A stretch of 64,000 bases of DNA from positions 3,534,001 to 3,598,000 of the forward strand of contig NC_021741.1 of the NCBI RefSeq assembly GCF_000422085.1. The letters are read 5' to 3'. Shown here one piece after another: positions 1 through 9,847 of this stretch (within the stretch, counting starts at the first letter, position 1; every line of letters starts with the position of its first letter). The translations under genes and the position numbers were made by a program. The DNA comes from Serratia liquefaciens ATCC 27592. Lineage in GTDB: Bacteria; Pseudomonadota; Gammaproteobacteria; Enterobacterales; Enterobacteriaceae. Under the pieces are notes generated by a model that searched no databases, was not told the DNA's origin, and worked only from the letters and a program-made list of their open reading frames with translations.

Positions 1-1
1 A

Positions 2-1408
2 AATCGCCCAGCCCATCGGCGCCAGGGAGCTTGAGGTATGGTAATCGCCCCGGCCGCTGGCCTGCCAGTGGTGCGCCATAAAGATACGGTGTGCGCCGGA
101 ATCGACCACCACGTTGGTGTCCTGATTCATACGGCTGCGGATGCGTTTGATGGCGTCGCCGGGGTACATGTTGGCCTCACCCTCAGCAAGACGCACCTGC
201 AAATCGGGCCGTTGCTGCTCTAGCGGCAGTTGCCCCACCTGCTCAAGCCAGCCGTTACGCAAGCGTTTAATGCTGTTCAGGTGCGCGTCATCGTCGCTGA
301 CCGCATCCAGCAGGTGGTGCAACGAGCCGGTCAGGCTGGAGAAAATCTGCATATCCGGTTGATAATGCGAGCTGACCTTATCGAAATCCTCGTCAATCAC
401 CACCAGCGTTTTGGTGCCGTGCAGTCGCGGATTCCAGTTCAGGCTATCGCGTTGGCTCAGATCGCAACCCAGCACCAGCAACACATCCACTTCATCGCCA
501 TTGATGGTTTCCACCGCCCGGGTATGACCGGCAAAACCGTACAGCCCCAGCGCCAGCTCGTGCCCTTCGGGAAACGCGCCCTTGCCGGACAGCGTAGTGG
601 CAACCGGCAGACGGTATTTCTCCGCCAGGCGCAGCAACAGGGCGGCATCCAGCGGATTATTCATGCGGTTACCCACCAGGCAGGCGACGTTCAGCCCGCG
701 CAGCAGATAGTCATCCAGCACCTGATCCAATGCCTGTGGGTCGATGGCGGCCTCTCGGCACTGGGGCGTGCGTGGCGGGCTAACTTCATGACCGCCAGCC
801 ACCTCTTTCTTTTGCATATCGACCGGCACGCTGAGATAGGTGCGACCTTTTCGCTGAGTGTTCAGGCAAGACAAACTGCGCCGCAGCTCGTGCTGCAACG
901 TGAGATTATTTTTCACTTCTATCGCAGCGGAAAGCAGCGGTTTGACGATAGTCAGCTCATCGATGCCACTATTGCTGCCGTCCTGGAAGGCACCCTGCGC
1001 TTCATGATAAGTGGCAATGCCGCCGGCCAGATACAACACCGGAATTTTGTCGGCCTGCGCCGCCGCCATCGCCGGCAGGAAATTCATGGTGCCGGGACCG
1101 GAGATGCCCAGACAAACGCCAAACTTGCGGCTGGCGCGAGCATAACCGTCCGCCATAAAGCCGCAGGCGGTTTCATGGGCGCCGACGATGCCGGCAATGC
1201 CTGAATGTTCAATGGATTTTATCAATGGGTACACCAGCTTGCCGGGTACCAGGAATATGTGCTGAATGCCGCGAGCTTCGAGACTCTGGATAATCGCATC
1301 AGCGTTGTTTTGCGTTGCCGCTTTCGCACCGGGGGTTGCAATAACTCTGACACCGTCCGCAGTTGCCAGTGCTACGGGGGTGTATAACTTCTCTGCGTGA
1401 GACTCCAT
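2..1408 (-). CDS. Thiamine-diphosphate-dependent enzyme, acetolactate synthase/pyruvate oxidase-like (C-terminus beyond window)
   Basis: An open frame runs from an ATG to the left edge with no stop, giving 469 codons of a family that is usually about 550 residues, so the C-terminal part of the cofactor-binding domain is off the window. After an N-terminal extension of about 35 residues comes the PYR domain, with the segment GAHETACGFMADGYAR carrying the conserved glutamate (Glu79) that activates the ThDP aminopyrimidine. A central domain and the start of the PP domain follow. The fold is clear but the substrate is not: acetolactate synthase, pyruvate oxidase, oxalyl-CoA decarboxylase and related enzymes share it. 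It is divergent from a LysR regulator, a common arrangement for a regulator and its target. The gap holds a CRP-like site. Confidence 0.85.
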   Translation of the reverse strand, partial: MESHAEKLYTPVALATADGVRVIATPGAKAATQNNADAIIQSLEARGIQHIFLVPGKLVYPLIKSIEHSGIAGIVGAHETACGFMADGYARASRKFGVCLGISGPGTMNFLPAMAAAQADKIPVLYLAGGIATYHEAQGAFQDGSNSGIDELTIVKPLLSAAIEVKNNLTLQHELRRSLSCLNTQRKGRTYLSVPVDMQKKEVAGGHEVSPPRTPQCREAAIDPQALDQVLDDYLLRGLNVACLVGNRMNNPLDAALLLRLAEKYRLPVATTLSGKGAFPEGHELALGLYGFAGHTRAVETINGDEVDVLLVLGCDLSQRDSLNWNPRLHGTKTLVVIDEDFDKVSSHYQPDMQIFSSLTGSLHHLLDAVSDDDAHLNSIKRLRNGWLEQVGQLPLEQQRPDLQVRLAEGEANMYPGDAIKRIRSRMNQDTNVVVDSGAHRIFMAHHWQASGRGDYHTSSSLAPMGWAI

Positions 1409-1528
1409 TTTCAATGTCCAGTCGTGGTGGGCCAACCTAGATTCAGAGTCGATCCCACCAGGCGATTAGCCCACAGAGACAGGCTCTCATGCGCGTCTGC
1501 TTACGCGTTCAGGGTAACATTGGCACAA

Positions 1529-1548
1529 AATGTGCGCCAGATCACAGC
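1529..1548. promoter_or_regulatory. CRP-like binding site
   Basis: TGTGC-GCCAGA-TCACA matches the CRP consensus TGTGA-N6-TCACA at nine of ten defined positions with the correct six-base spacer. It lies about 120 bp upstream of the ThDP-enzyme start and about 200 bp upstream of the LysR start, so it could serve either gene. Inspection only; no binding evidence. Confidence 0.45.
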
Positions 1549-1635
1549 ATAAACGTTGATAAGCATAAAGATTGTCGGGTAAAAATAAAGATGCAAAACT
1601 GCTTCACGTTGATGCATTTATTCATATCCTGAAAC

Positions 1636-1650
1636 ATAATTAATAATTAT
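1636..1650. promoter_or_regulatory. Candidate LysR-type operator
   Basis: ATAATTAATAATTAT contains a T-N11-A motif with mirror-symmetric AT-rich arms, the general form of LysR-family binding sites, and sits about 100 bp before the LysR gene in the shared gap of 338 bp. AT-rich DNA makes chance matches easy, so this is weak. The rest of the gap shows no gene. Confidence 0.25.
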
Positions 1651-1746
1651 GATACGTGGGCCTCATTTGCAGCCAAAACCAGAGCCGGTACGGTTGCGCA
1701 ATAATGAACACAGACAAGACCGATAAGCCTGCACAAAGGAAATGGC

Positions 1747-2622
1747 ATGATGAATTGGGATGATGCACGCTTCTTCCTGGCGGTCGCACGCTGCGGCACT
1801 TTACGAAAAGCCGCCAATGAACTACACGTCGACCAAGCCACCGTCGGGCGGCGTATTACCGCTTTTGAAGAGAGCCTGGGATCCAAACTGTTTATCCGTA
1901 CGCCAAAATCGTTCTCCCTCAGTCCGTTGGGAGAGGAAATGCTGGCGGACGTGATGAACATGGAGAACTCGGTGCAGGCGATTGGCCGCAAAGCCACCAG
2001 TGGCGACGACAGCCTGTGCGGTAACGTACGCATCGCCACCACCGATACCATGGCCGAGGCTTTTGTCATCCCGGCGCTGAAGGCGCTGCGAGAACAATAC
2101 CCGTTAATCACTGTCACCATGCTGACGGCGGTCAATATCTCTGATATTTCGTACCGTGGCGCAGATCTGGCGATCCGCGGCGCCCGTCCCGAATCCGATG
2201 AGCTGATTATCAAACGCATGGCCACCATCGAAATGGGGCTGTATGCGACGCAGGACTATCTCGACAAACACGGCATGCCGACCAAGGGCGACCATCTGCG
2301 GGGTCATGACCTGCTGATGTTCCCGCGAGAACTGGTGCCCCGTCACTGGAACAACTTCTGTGGCGAAACGCTGATCGATCCTAACGTGGTGCTGCAGTGC
2401 AATTCGCAGTTGCTGCTGCGCTCTGCAACGCGCAATGGGTTGGGGATTGGCCTGCTGTCCTCGTTCCTGGCGGATAAGGACCCGGACCTGGTGCGAATTT
2501 TCCCGGAAAACAAAGACTGGGTAGATATCTGGCTGGTGCTGCATCCTGACCTGCAGCGTGCCGCCAGGGTGCGTGCCGTAGTCCAGGCGCTGGAAACCTC
2601 ATTTACAAATAATCCCGGCTGA
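1747..2622 (+). CDS. LysR-family transcriptional regulator
   Basis: A 291-residue protein of normal LysR length. Residues about 4-62 form the winged helix-turn-helix ([40 protein letters not shown]); residues about 90-285 form the periplasmic-binding-protein-like effector domain. AAAGGA six bases before the ATG supports this start; the next codon is also ATG. It is divergent from the ThDP enzyme and probably regulates it, but that is inference from arrangement. The effector is unknown. Its nearest relatives appear to be the branch that repeats Q-A-T-V-G-R-R-I in the recognition helix. Confidence 0.88.
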   Translation: MMNWDDARFFLAVARCGTLRKAANELHVDQATVGRRITAFEESLGSKLFIRTPKSFSLSPLGEEMLADVMNMENSVQAIGRKATSGDDSLCGNVRIATTDTMAEAFVIPALKALREQYPLITVTMLTAVNISDISYRGADLAIRGARPESDELIIKRMATIEMGLYATQDYLDKHGMPTKGDHLRGHDLLMFPRELVPRHWNNFCGETLIDPNVVLQCNSQLLLRSATRNGLGIGLLSSFLADKDPDLVRIFPENKDWVDIWLVLHPDLQRAARVRAVVQALETSFTNNPG

Positions 2623-2688
2623 TCCCCCCTACTCAAGGGTTAGGGTGACTTACCCTACCCCTCTTATCCCGTTTCACCACATTGCCAT

Positions 2689-2716
2689 GATTAGATAAAA
2701 AGCTTATTATCTAATC
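2689..2716. promoter_or_regulatory. 28-bp near-perfect palindrome, probable toxin-antitoxin operator
   Basis: GATTAGATAA and TTATCTAATC are exact reverse complements around A-AAGCTT-A; all 14 pairs match except one A-A. It ends 36 bp before the first gene of the toxin-antitoxin pair. Autoregulated pairs are usually repressed by antitoxin, or the complex, bound to such a palindrome at the promoter. The TTATCT/TAATC stretch could also contain the -10 element. Confidence 0.6.
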
Positions 2717-2751
2717 AACGCACAGGACGTGCCCCCACAGTCGAGGGAATG

Positions 2752-3012
2752 ATGGCAAAGGTTAACTGGTCGCGCAAAGCAGTTAAACAATTGATGACGC
2801 TACCGACTCAGGATCGCTCAGCCATTAGAGACAAGGTCGGGCTGTTAAGCGCGTTCCCGGCCGTCAGACTGGATATCAAAAAATTGCATGGTGCTGACAG
2901 CCAATTTCGCCTGCGCGTCGGCAGCTATCGCATTATTTTTGAGATGAGTGATGGTGAACCTATTGTCTGTCTGATCCAACAAGTGAAGCGTAGAACGTCG
3001 ACAACTTACTAA
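2752..3012 (+). CDS. RelE/HigB-like toxin of a toxin-antitoxin pair
   Basis: An 86-residue basic protein with the RelE/ParE-fold pattern: an N-terminal W-S-x-K-A-V-K-Q-L helix, a K-K-L-H-G segment, then F-R-L-R-V-G-S-Y-R-I-I-F, the central strands that carry the catalytic basic residues in RelE-type ribonucleases. A start three bases earlier (2749) is possible; GAGGG lies too close to that ATG and better fits this one. Toxin precedes antitoxin, as in higBA. It is followed after 39 bp by the helix-turn-helix antitoxin. Whether it cleaves mRNA on the ribosome or targets gyrase like ParE cannot be read from sequence. Confidence 0.8.
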   Translation: MAKVNWSRKAVKQLMTLPTQDRSAIRDKVGLLSAFPAVRLDIKKLHGADSQFRLRVGSYRIIFEMSDGEPIVCLIQQVKRRTSTTY

Positions 3013-3051
3013 ACCGCGTTGAGCTGAAATTTATAATCCGAGGTATGCCAG

Positions 3052-3417
3052 ATGGCGAAGTTACAATATATCCATGATGAATCAGGCAAACCGCTGTACG
3101 TGATATTGCCTCTCGATGAATATAAAAAGCTGGTAGGCCGGCAAGATGACTATGAGTCTGTTCCCTATCATAGCGATGCGCACGATGATGAAACTGTTCC
3201 TCATGAAGTGGTCTCTATCATGCTGGATCAGAACATCAGTCTGATAGCCGCATGGCGAATTTTCCGCGGCTTCTCGCAGTACGATGTGGCGACAAAACTG
3301 GGGACTACTCAATCTGCCGTTTCTCAGTGGGAAGCCATTGACTCTAAACCGCAAAAAAAAACCCGGGAAAAACTGGCAGAGTTATACCGCTGTAGCCCGT
3401 CGCAGATGATGCTCTAA
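3052..3417 (+). CDS. XRE-family antitoxin with Phd/YefM-like N-terminal segment
   Basis: 121 residues in two parts. Residues 1-30 read E-S-G-K-P-L-Y-V-I-L-P-L-D-E-Y-K-K-L, very like the DNA-binding start of Phd/YefM antitoxins. Residues about 62-118 are a lambda-repressor-type helix-turn-helix (AAWRIFRGFSQYDVATKLG, QSAVSQWEA). Between them is an acidic linker (residues 31-55) rich in D, E and H. GAGG eight bases before the ATG supports the start. It follows the RelE-like toxin and probably neutralises it and binds the upstream palindrome. Domain order is inference from motifs. Confidence 0.82.
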   Translation: MAKLQYIHDESGKPLYVILPLDEYKKLVGRQDDYESVPYHSDAHDDETVPHEVVSIMLDQNISLIAAWRIFRGFSQYDVATKLGTTQSAVSQWEAIDSKPQKKTREKLAELYRCSPSQMML

Positions 3418-3434
3418 TCCGTTCCCCACGCCAT

Positions 3435-3463
3435 AAAAAAAGGTCGCCGAAGCGACCTTTTTT
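3435..3463. terminator. Bidirectional rho-independent terminator
   Basis: A GGTCGC-CGAA-GCGACC hairpin flanked by seven A and six T residues. It ends both the toxin-antitoxin transcript (plus) and the nuo operon (minus), which converge here. Confidence 0.9.
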
Positions 3464-3479
3464 ACTGCCCTGATGCCCA

Positions 3480-4937
3480 TCAGAACATCGGCTGTGCCAT
3501 CTGTACCAGCGTAATCAGCGGCTGCGGATAAACACCCAGCAACAGCACCAACGCGGCGGAGATCAGCACCACTACGCCGCCTGCGGTCAACGCCCAGTTA
3601 TTTGGGGTATCGCGCTGCAGCGCTTCCGGCGCGCTGAGGAACAGGCTGACGGTGACGCGCAGGTAGTAGTACAAACCAATGGCGCTACCCAGCACCACGG
3701 CGCCGGTCAACCACCACAGGTGAGCGCTGACGCACATTGCGATCACGAAGAACTTACCGATAAAGCCCAGGGTCATCGGGATACCGGCCAGTGACAGCAT
3801 CATCACCGTCATGACGGCGGACAGAATGGGCTTATGCCAGAACAGACCGCGGTAGGAGAACAGTGAATCTGCATCCGGGCCACGGTACGGGCTGGACATC
3901 AGGCTGACCACGCCGAACGCGCCCAGGCTGCTGAACAGGTAACCGGCCAGGTAAACCCCGGCGGTTTCCAGCGACAGCTGGTGGGTTTGCACCGCAATCA
4001 GCGCCACCAGCAGATAACCCAGGTGGGCAATCGACGAGTAACCCAGCAGACGCTTGATGTTGGTCTGGCTGATGGCCATCAGGTTGCCGAACAGAATCGA
4101 ACAAACGGCAATGATCGACAGCACCATGCGCAGCGCTTCGTTGTCGGCAGCAGGCGCATACAGGAACAGACGCATAACGACCGCAAAGATAGCAATCTTG
4201 CTGGCGGTGGCCAGGAAGGTTGAAACCGGCGCAGGCGCCCCCTGATACACATCCGGCGTCCACAGTTGGAATGGCACCAGCGACAGCTTGAAGCCCAGAC
4301 CGACAATCATCATGCCCATACCGGCCAGGATCAGCGGCTGGTGCATCATGTTTTCTTGCAGGCTCTTGCCCAGGCCGGCCAGCGACAGGTCACCGGACTC
4401 CGCATACAGCAGCGCCATACCGAACAGCAGGAACGACGAAGCCGCGGCGGACAGCAGCATGTACTTGATGGCCGCTTCCAGAGGTCGCTTCTGGCGGTAG
4501 GCGTAGCCCACCAGACCAAACAGCGGCAGCGAGATCAGTTCAATACCGAGGAACAGCGAGGCCAGATGGTTGGCGCTCGCCAGCAGAATGCCACCCAGGG
4601 TAGCAATCAGCACCAGCAGGTAGAACTCTTCGCGGTTGTCCGGGTAACCGACCAGCCACGGATAGGCAAAGGTACAGGTCGCCAGACTCGCCAATATCAC
4701 CAGCCCGGTATAGAACATCGAGTAGCCGTCAACCCGCAGCAGCGGGGTGACGTCCATTGGGCCTGCCTGGCCGACAAAGTACAGCGAAAGCAGCGCCAGG
4801 TTTAGCCCGATCACGGTCAGGGTGGCGTTGATAAAGTGGTCGCGTCGCCACGCAATGCCTAGCATCACAACCACCACCGTCAATCCGACGATCAACAGCG
4901 GCAACAGTGCGATCAGTTGTTGAGGAGTTATTGTCAT
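3480..4937 (-). CDS. nuoN: NADH:ubiquinone oxidoreductase subunit N
   Basis: A 485-residue antiporter-like membrane subunit of respiratory complex I, about 14 membrane segments, same size as in E. coli. The proton-channel family signature is seen with the conserved Glu/Lys pattern in the middle helices (for example [11 protein letters not shown] and T-A-S-K-I-A-I-F). It helps pump protons as electrons flow from NADH to quinone. It is the last gene of the operon, six bases after nuoM, and ends just before the strong terminator. Confidence 0.97.
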   Translation of the reverse strand: MTITPQQLIALLPLLIVGLTVVVVMLGIAWRRDHFINATLTVIGLNLALLSLYFVGQAGPMDVTPLLRVDGYSMFYTGLVILASLATCTFAYPWLVGYPDNREEFYLLVLIATLGGILLASANHLASLFLGIELISLPLFGLVGYAYRQKRPLEAAIKYMLLSAAASSFLLFGMALLYAESGDLSLAGLGKSLQENMMHQPLILAGMGMMIVGLGFKLSLVPFQLWTPDVYQGAPAPVSTFLATASKIAIFAVVMRLFLYAPAADNEALRMVLSIIAVCSILFGNLMAISQTNIKRLLGYSSIAHLGYLLVALIAVQTHQLSLETAGVYLAGYLFSSLGAFGVVSLMSSPYRGPDADSLFSYRGLFWHKPILSAVMTVMMLSLAGIPMTLGFIGKFFVIAMCVSAHLWWLTGAVVLGSAIGLYYYLRVTVSLFLSAPEALQRDTPNNWALTAGGVVVLISAALVLLLGVYPQPLITLVQMAQPMF

Positions 4938-4943
4938 GGCGAA

Positions 4944-6473
4944 TTACGGCCTTGTTGTTGAAATTGCTGAAACTGACGAACCAAACCAGTGTTGCACGTT
5001 GCTCATCGCCGCATTAGAAGTGTCCAGAATCGGTTGTGGGTAGAACCCCAACAGAACCAGCAACACCACCAACAGCAGAATGATGAACAGCTCACGCGCG
5101 GTCATGCCCGGCAAAGGTTGGTCAGACTTGGCTTTGCCGTAGTAGGCACGCTGCATCATGATCAACGAGTAAACCGAAGCAAACACCAGACCGAAGGTAG
5201 AAATCACGGTGATCACCGGCACAACCTGATAGCTGCCGAACAGGATCATGAATTCACCGACGAAGTTACCGGTACCCGGCATCCCCAACGTAGCCACCGC
5301 GAAGAACAGCGACAGCGCAGGGATGTATTTGATACGCCCCCACAGGCCGCCCATTTCACGCATGTCGCGAGTGTGCAGACGTTCGTACAACTGGCCACAG
5401 ATGATGAACATACCGGCCGCAGACAGGCCGTGTGCAATCATCTGGATCACTGCACCCTGGTAAGCCAGTTGGCTGCCGGTGTAGATGGCGATCAGGACGA
5501 AGCCCATATGGGAAACCGAGGTGTAAGCGATCAGACGCTTGATATCGGTCTGCGCAAACGCCATCCAGGCGCCGTAGAAGATACCGATAACACCCAGCCA
5601 CATGGCGATTGGCGCGAACTCATGCGAAGCTTCCGGGAACAGCGGCAGGCTGAAGCGCAACAGGCCATAGGCCGCAGTCTTCAGCAAGATCCCCGCCAGG
5701 TCGACAGAACCTGCGGTAGGAGCCTGGCTGTGCGCATCCGGCAACCAGCCGTGCAACGGCACCACCGGCATTTTCACCGCGAAGGCAATGAAGAAGCCCA
5801 GCATCAACAGGTATTGCACGTTGTGCGACATTGGCGTTTGCAGCAGGTCTTCGTAATCGAAGGTCCACACGCCGGTCGCGTTATAGTGCACAAACACCAG
5901 GCCCATAATGGCAATCAGCATCACCAGACCGCTGGCCTGGGTATAGATGAAGAACTTGGTGGCCGCAGTGATACGGGTTTTCCCGTCCGACGCCTTGTGA
6001 CCCCAGAGTGCGATCAGGAAGTACATCGGCACCAACATCATTTCCCAGAAGAAGAAGAACAGGAACATGTCGATGGCGAGGAACACGCCGATAACCCCAC
6101 CCAGGATCCACAGCAGGTTCAGGTGGAAGAAGCCCTGGTATTTCTGGATTTCACGCCAGGAACAGAGGATAGCCAACACGCCCAGCAGGCCGGTCAGCAC
6201 TACCATCAGCAGTGAAAGTCCGTCCAGCGCCAGGTGGATGGAAATGCCAAAGCGTGGGATCCACGGCAGCAGGAATTCAGACTGCCACTGCGGAATGCCT
6301 TTCGGCGTAGTCAACGTGTAGCCGCCCTGCATCCACAGATGCAGAGAAAGCGCCAATGTCAGCCCCATTGCGATCAACGCAATCCAGCGCGGCACCTTAG
6401 TACCGAAGCGCTCAAACTGCCAGCACAGCAGACCGCCAATAAAGGGGATAAGAATTAGCCAAGGTAATAGCAT
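4944..6473 (-). CDS. nuoM: NADH:ubiquinone oxidoreductase subunit M
   Basis: 509 residues, the E. coli length. It is an antiporter-like inner-membrane subunit with about 14 helices. The conserved F-F-F-F-W-E-M-M-L-V-P glutamate helix and the V-K-M-P-V-V-P-L-H-G-W-L-P-D-A-H-S-Q-A-P signature that carries the key lysine and histidine of the channel are both visible. It sits between nuoL and nuoN in the membrane arm. The gap to nuoL is about 100 bp, the largest in the distal part of the operon. Confidence 0.97.
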   Translation of the reverse strand: MLLPWLILIPFIGGLLCWQFERFGTKVPRWIALIAMGLTLALSLHLWMQGGYTLTTPKGIPQWQSEFLLPWIPRFGISIHLALDGLSLLMVVLTGLLGVLAILCSWREIQKYQGFFHLNLLWILGGVIGVFLAIDMFLFFFFWEMMLVPMYFLIALWGHKASDGKTRITAATKFFIYTQASGLVMLIAIMGLVFVHYNATGVWTFDYEDLLQTPMSHNVQYLLMLGFFIAFAVKMPVVPLHGWLPDAHSQAPTAGSVDLAGILLKTAAYGLLRFSLPLFPEASHEFAPIAMWLGVIGIFYGAWMAFAQTDIKRLIAYTSVSHMGFVLIAIYTGSQLAYQGAVIQMIAHGLSAAGMFIICGQLYERLHTRDMREMGGLWGRIKYIPALSLFFAVATLGMPGTGNFVGEFMILFGSYQVVPVITVISTFGLVFASVYSLIMMQRAYYGKAKSDQPLPGMTARELFIILLLVVLLVLLGFYPQPILDTSNAAMSNVQHWFGSSVSAISTTRP

Positions 6474-6573
6474 GGCGTTTTGTGTCCCTTATACGAATAA
6501 TTTCAAACTTTGTACGTAGCGCCTGCCCTGCAGAGCGCTACGCCCGAAAAATGCGTCTGTTTAAATTATTCAA

Positions 6574-8421
6574 TTAAACCAAAATCAACAGAGCCAATAC
6601 GACCACTGCACCCACACCCATAGACGCTATATACCAACGCACCTGACCGTTCTCGCTCACTGTCAGACCACGGTTCCCCCAGCGGGAGAAAATGGCCGGC
6701 AAGTTCATCATCGAGTTCAGCGGATCACGTTGCAGCAACTTCGCAATACCCAGGTACGGCTTGACGAACACTTTGTCGTACAGCCAGTCGAAGCCCCAGG
6801 CATGGAACCACCAGGTAGAGAAGAAACGTCCCGGTGCGCTATTGGCGATGCGGGTAACCAGGGTACGTTTGCCCAGCCACAGCGCCGCCGCTAACAGGAT
6901 GCCAACAATAGCCACTACGCCGGAGGTAATCTCCAGTTGCAGCACGCTACCGTGCGCCAGCTCGGTGGTATCTGGCAGTACGCCCTGCAGTGGCGGAACA
7001 ATCATCGCGCCAACGAAGGTGGACAGCACAAGCAGAACCAACAGCGGCAGGTGGTGAGTGATGCCTTTACCGGCATGCGCTTTGATTTTCTCTTCGCCAT
7101 GGAACACGATGAAAATCATACGGAAGGTGTACAGCGAGGTCATGAACGCACCGACCAAGCCGGCAATCATCAGGTTGATGTGACCGTTGGCCATCGCACC
7201 CGCCAGGATCTCATCCTTACTGAAGAAGCCTGCGGTGATCAGCGGCAGTGCCGACAGCGCAGCGCCCCCCACCAGGAAGCAGACGTAAACCAGTGGAATG
7301 CTCTTGCGCAGGCCGCCCATCTTGAAGATGTTCTGCTCGTGATGGCAAGCCAGGATCACTGAACCGGAGGAGAGGAACAGCAGCGCCTTGAAGAACGCAT
7401 GGGTCATCAGGTGGAAGATTGCTGCATCCCACGCCTGCACACCCAACGCCAGGAACATGTAACCAATCTGGCTCATGGTGGAGTAGGCAAGTACGCGTTT
7501 GATGTCAGTCTGTACCAGCGCGGCAAAGCCAGCCAGCACCAGGGTCACTGCCCCGATAATGCCCACCAGATGCAACACTTCCGGCGCCATCAGGAACAGG
7601 CCGTGCGTACGGGCAATCAGGTAAACGCCCGCGGTCACCATGGTCGCCGCGTGGATCAGTGCGGAAACCGGGGTTGGACCCGCCATGGCGTCTGCCAGCC
7701 AGGTCTGCAACGGCAGCTGCGCTGATTTACCGACCGCGCCACCCAGCAACATCAGGGTAGCCCAGGTGATCGCCGTATCGCCGACCGCCAGTTTTTGCGG
7801 TGCCAGGATCATCAGTTCGCGGATGTTCAGCGTGCCCAGCTCGTTGTAGAGGATGAACAGCGCGAACGCCAGGAACACGTCGCCGACGCGGGTCACGATG
7901 AAGGCTTTCATCGCCGCCGCACCGTTGGCCGGATCCTTGTAGTAGAAGCCGATCAGCAGGTAGCTGCACAGGCCCACGCCTTCCCAGCCCAGGTACATCA
8001 GCAACAGGTTGTCTGCCAGTACCAATACCACCATGCTGGCGATAAACAGGTTGGTGTAAGCGAAGAAGCGCGAGTAGCCCTCTTCACCGCGCATGTACCA
8101 GGACGCGAACATGTGGATGAAGAAGCCCACGCCGGTGACCACGGACAACATGGTCAACGACAGGCCGTCCAGCGTCAGAGTCACGCCGATATTAAAGTTA
8201 CCGACGGTCATCCAGTTCCACAGGCTCTGCTCAAACAGCTGCACGCCCGTCGCTTTCTGGGCGAAGAAATCCATCGCCACATGCACCGTGACCAACGCAG
8301 CCAGGCCGATAGAGCCTACGCCAATGGTTGCCGAGACGTTCTCAGACCAGCGGCCTCGGGAAAAGGCCAACAGCAGGAACCCGATCAGCGGTAGCAGAAT
8401 AGTTAAATATAATAGGTTCAT
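6574..8421 (-). CDS. nuoL: NADH:ubiquinone oxidoreductase subunit L
   Basis: 615 residues, the largest antiporter-like subunit, at the tip of the membrane arm. It shows the family core ([12 protein letters not shown] and [20 protein letters not shown]) and a C-terminal extension that in known structures forms the long lateral helix. Its ATG overlaps the nuoK stop in ATGA, so the two are translationally coupled. Confidence 0.97.
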   Translation of the reverse strand: MNLLYLTILLPLIGFLLLAFSRGRWSENVSATIGVGSIGLAALVTVHVAMDFFAQKATGVQLFEQSLWNWMTVGNFNIGVTLTLDGLSLTMLSVVTGVGFFIHMFASWYMRGEEGYSRFFAYTNLFIASMVVLVLADNLLLMYLGWEGVGLCSYLLIGFYYKDPANGAAAMKAFIVTRVGDVFLAFALFILYNELGTLNIRELMILAPQKLAVGDTAITWATLMLLGGAVGKSAQLPLQTWLADAMAGPTPVSALIHAATMVTAGVYLIARTHGLFLMAPEVLHLVGIIGAVTLVLAGFAALVQTDIKRVLAYSTMSQIGYMFLALGVQAWDAAIFHLMTHAFFKALLFLSSGSVILACHHEQNIFKMGGLRKSIPLVYVCFLVGGAALSALPLITAGFFSKDEILAGAMANGHINLMIAGLVGAFMTSLYTFRMIFIVFHGEEKIKAHAGKGITHHLPLLVLLVLSTFVGAMIVPPLQGVLPDTTELAHGSVLQLEITSGVVAIVGILLAAALWLGKRTLVTRIANSAPGRFFSTWWFHAWGFDWLYDKVFVKPYLGIAKLLQRDPLNSMMNLPAIFSRWGNRGLTVSENGQVRWYIASMGVGAVVVLALLILV

Positions 8422-8720
8422 CCGCGCATCTCACTGACAGTATCAATATTCAGGGTATGACGGCGACGGTAGAGCTGCAGCAGCAACGCCAGACCGATAC
8501 TGGCCTCGGCTGCCGCCAAACTGATCGCCAGGATGTACATCACCTGCCCATCCGGTTGGCCCCAGTAACTACCCGCCACGATAAACGCCAATGCTGCGGC
8601 GTTGATCATCACTTCCAGACTGATCAGCATAAACAGCAGATTACGACGAACCAGCAACCCGGTCAGACCCAGGACGAACAGGATCGCCGCCAGAATCAGG
8701 CCATGTTGAAGAGGGATCAT
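8418..8720 (-). CDS. nuoK: NADH:ubiquinone oxidoreductase subunit K
   Basis: A 100-residue subunit with three membrane helices, homologous to MrpC and mitochondrial ND4L. Conserved glutamates lie in helix 2 (S-L-E-V-M-I-N-A-A, about residue 36) and helix 3 (A-A-A-E-A-S-I-G-L, about residue 72); in E. coli these are needed for energy coupling. It overlaps both nuoJ and nuoL by four bases. Confidence 0.97.
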   Translation of the reverse strand: MIPLQHGLILAAILFVLGLTGLLVRRNLLFMLISLEVMINAAALAFIVAGSYWGQPDGQVMYILAISLAAAEASIGLALLLQLYRRRHTLNIDTVSEMRG

Positions 8721-9277
8721 GCTTGCTCCTCCGATTTTCTTCTCGCCATTTCGCCACCGACCGGCGCGTTGCTCAACACCTCACCCGGTTTGTGCTCACG
8801 GCCAATGTGGAAGGCAACAACCAGACCTGCCAACAGCAGCATTGAAGCCAGCTCAACCGCCAACACGTAAGGACCGAACAGGCTGATCCCCACGGCTTTG
8901 GCGTCTACCATCTCACCGCTGATGCCCTGATCGGACACGCTGCGAATCGCGAAAATCAGCACCGCCAGCAGCAGCAACGACAGCAGGCCCGGACCGATCC
9001 ATACCGACGGCTTCAGCCAGTCGCGCTCTTGCTTTTGTACCGCGCTGCCGAGGTTCAACATCATGACCACGAACACGAACAGCACCATGATGGCACCGGC
9101 GTAAACGATGATCTCCAACGCCGCTGCGAAGTACGCGCCGAGTGAGAAGAAGACTGCAGAGATCGCCAACAGCGAGACGATCAGATACAGCAACGCATGC
9201 ACAGGGTTGGTATGCGAGATCACGCGAATGGTCGCGATCACCGCAATCAAACCTGCCAGATAAAAGGCAATTTCCAT
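8717..9277 (-). CDS. nuoJ: NADH:ubiquinone oxidoreductase subunit J
   Basis: 186 residues from the ATG preceded by AAGGAG (E. coli 184). An in-frame upstream ATG would add 28 basic residues that are antisense to the end of nuoI and are not part of the family, so the shorter start is used. Five membrane helices are seen, including the [14 protein letters not shown] region of helix 3 that undergoes the pi-bulge transition in complex I structures. The C-terminal tail is charged. Confidence 0.96.
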   Translation of the reverse strand: MEIAFYLAGLIAVIATIRVISHTNPVHALLYLIVSLLAISAVFFSLGAYFAAALEIIVYAGAIMVLFVFVVMMLNLGSAVQKQERDWLKPSVWIGPGLLSLLLLAVLIFAIRSVSDQGISGEMVDAKAVGISLFGPYVLAVELASMLLLAGLVVAFHIGREHKPGEVLSNAPVGGEMARRKSEEQA

Positions 9278-9290
9278 GCTTGCTGGCTCC

Positions 9291-9833
9291 TTAAGGCAAC
9301 AGACCTTTGACGTCGATCGGTTTGGCTTCGTTTTCGGCTTCGCCCTTGGCTTTGCCGTCAATCGCCATACCGGCCATCCGGTAGAAGTTATATTCCGGAT
9401 ATTTACCCGGCCCCGAGATCAACAGATCTTCTTTTTCGTACACCAGGTCCTGGCGTTTGAACTCACCCATTTCGAAATCCGGCGTCAGCTGGATCGCGGT
9501 AGTTGGGCAAGCTTCTTCGCACAGGCCGCAGAAAATGCAGCGCGAGAAGTTGATGCGGAAGAACTCCGGATACCAACGGCCATCTTTCTGTTCTGCTTTT
9601 TGCAGCGAGATACAGCCCACCGGGCAGGCAACCGCACACAGGTTACAGGCTACGCAACGCTCTTCACCGTCCGGATCGCGCGTCAGCACGATACGGCCAC
9701 GGTAACGCGGCGGCAGGTAAACCGGTTCTTCCGGATACATCTGGGTTTCGCGCTTGGCGAAGGCATGCAGGCCTATCATCCAAATGCTGCGCACCTGGGT
9801 GCCGAAACCAACCAATAACTCTTTCAATGTCAT
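9291..9833 (-). CDS. nuoI: NADH:ubiquinone oxidoreductase subunit I (two 4Fe-4S clusters)
   Basis: 180 residues. Two ferredoxin-type cluster motifs are present: Cys60-63-66-70 ([12 protein letters not shown]) and Cys99-102-105-109 ([12 protein letters not shown]). They bind clusters N6a and N6b, passing electrons from NuoG towards NuoB. The N-terminal amphipathic segment anchors it on the membrane arm. The C-terminus has a short Lys/Glu-rich stretch ([12 protein letters not shown]). Confidence 0.97.
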   Translation of the reverse strand: MTLKELLVGFGTQVRSIWMIGLHAFAKRETQMYPEEPVYLPPRYRGRIVLTRDPDGEERCVACNLCAVACPVGCISLQKAEQKDGRWYPEFFRINFSRCIFCGLCEEACPTTAIQLTPDFEMGEFKRQDLVYEKEDLLISGPGKYPEYNFYRMAGMAIDGKAKGEAENEAKPIDVKGLLP

Positions 9834-9847
9834 GGTTTATTCACCCC

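Noticed and set aside
230..1204. Long plus-strand open frame of 324 codons
   Set aside because: It is antisense to the ThDP enzyme, which has the conserved catalytic motif; the plus-strand translation has no recognisable family and His/Gln-rich composition typical of a shadow frame.
2641..2657. TAGGGT-GACTT-ACCCTA hairpin after the LysR gene as a terminator
   Set aside because: Six-base stem with no T-run; too weak to call.
4989..6215. Plus-strand open frame of 408 codons over nuoM
   Set aside because: Shadow of the highly conserved nuoM; translation is extremely His/Gln-rich with no family match.
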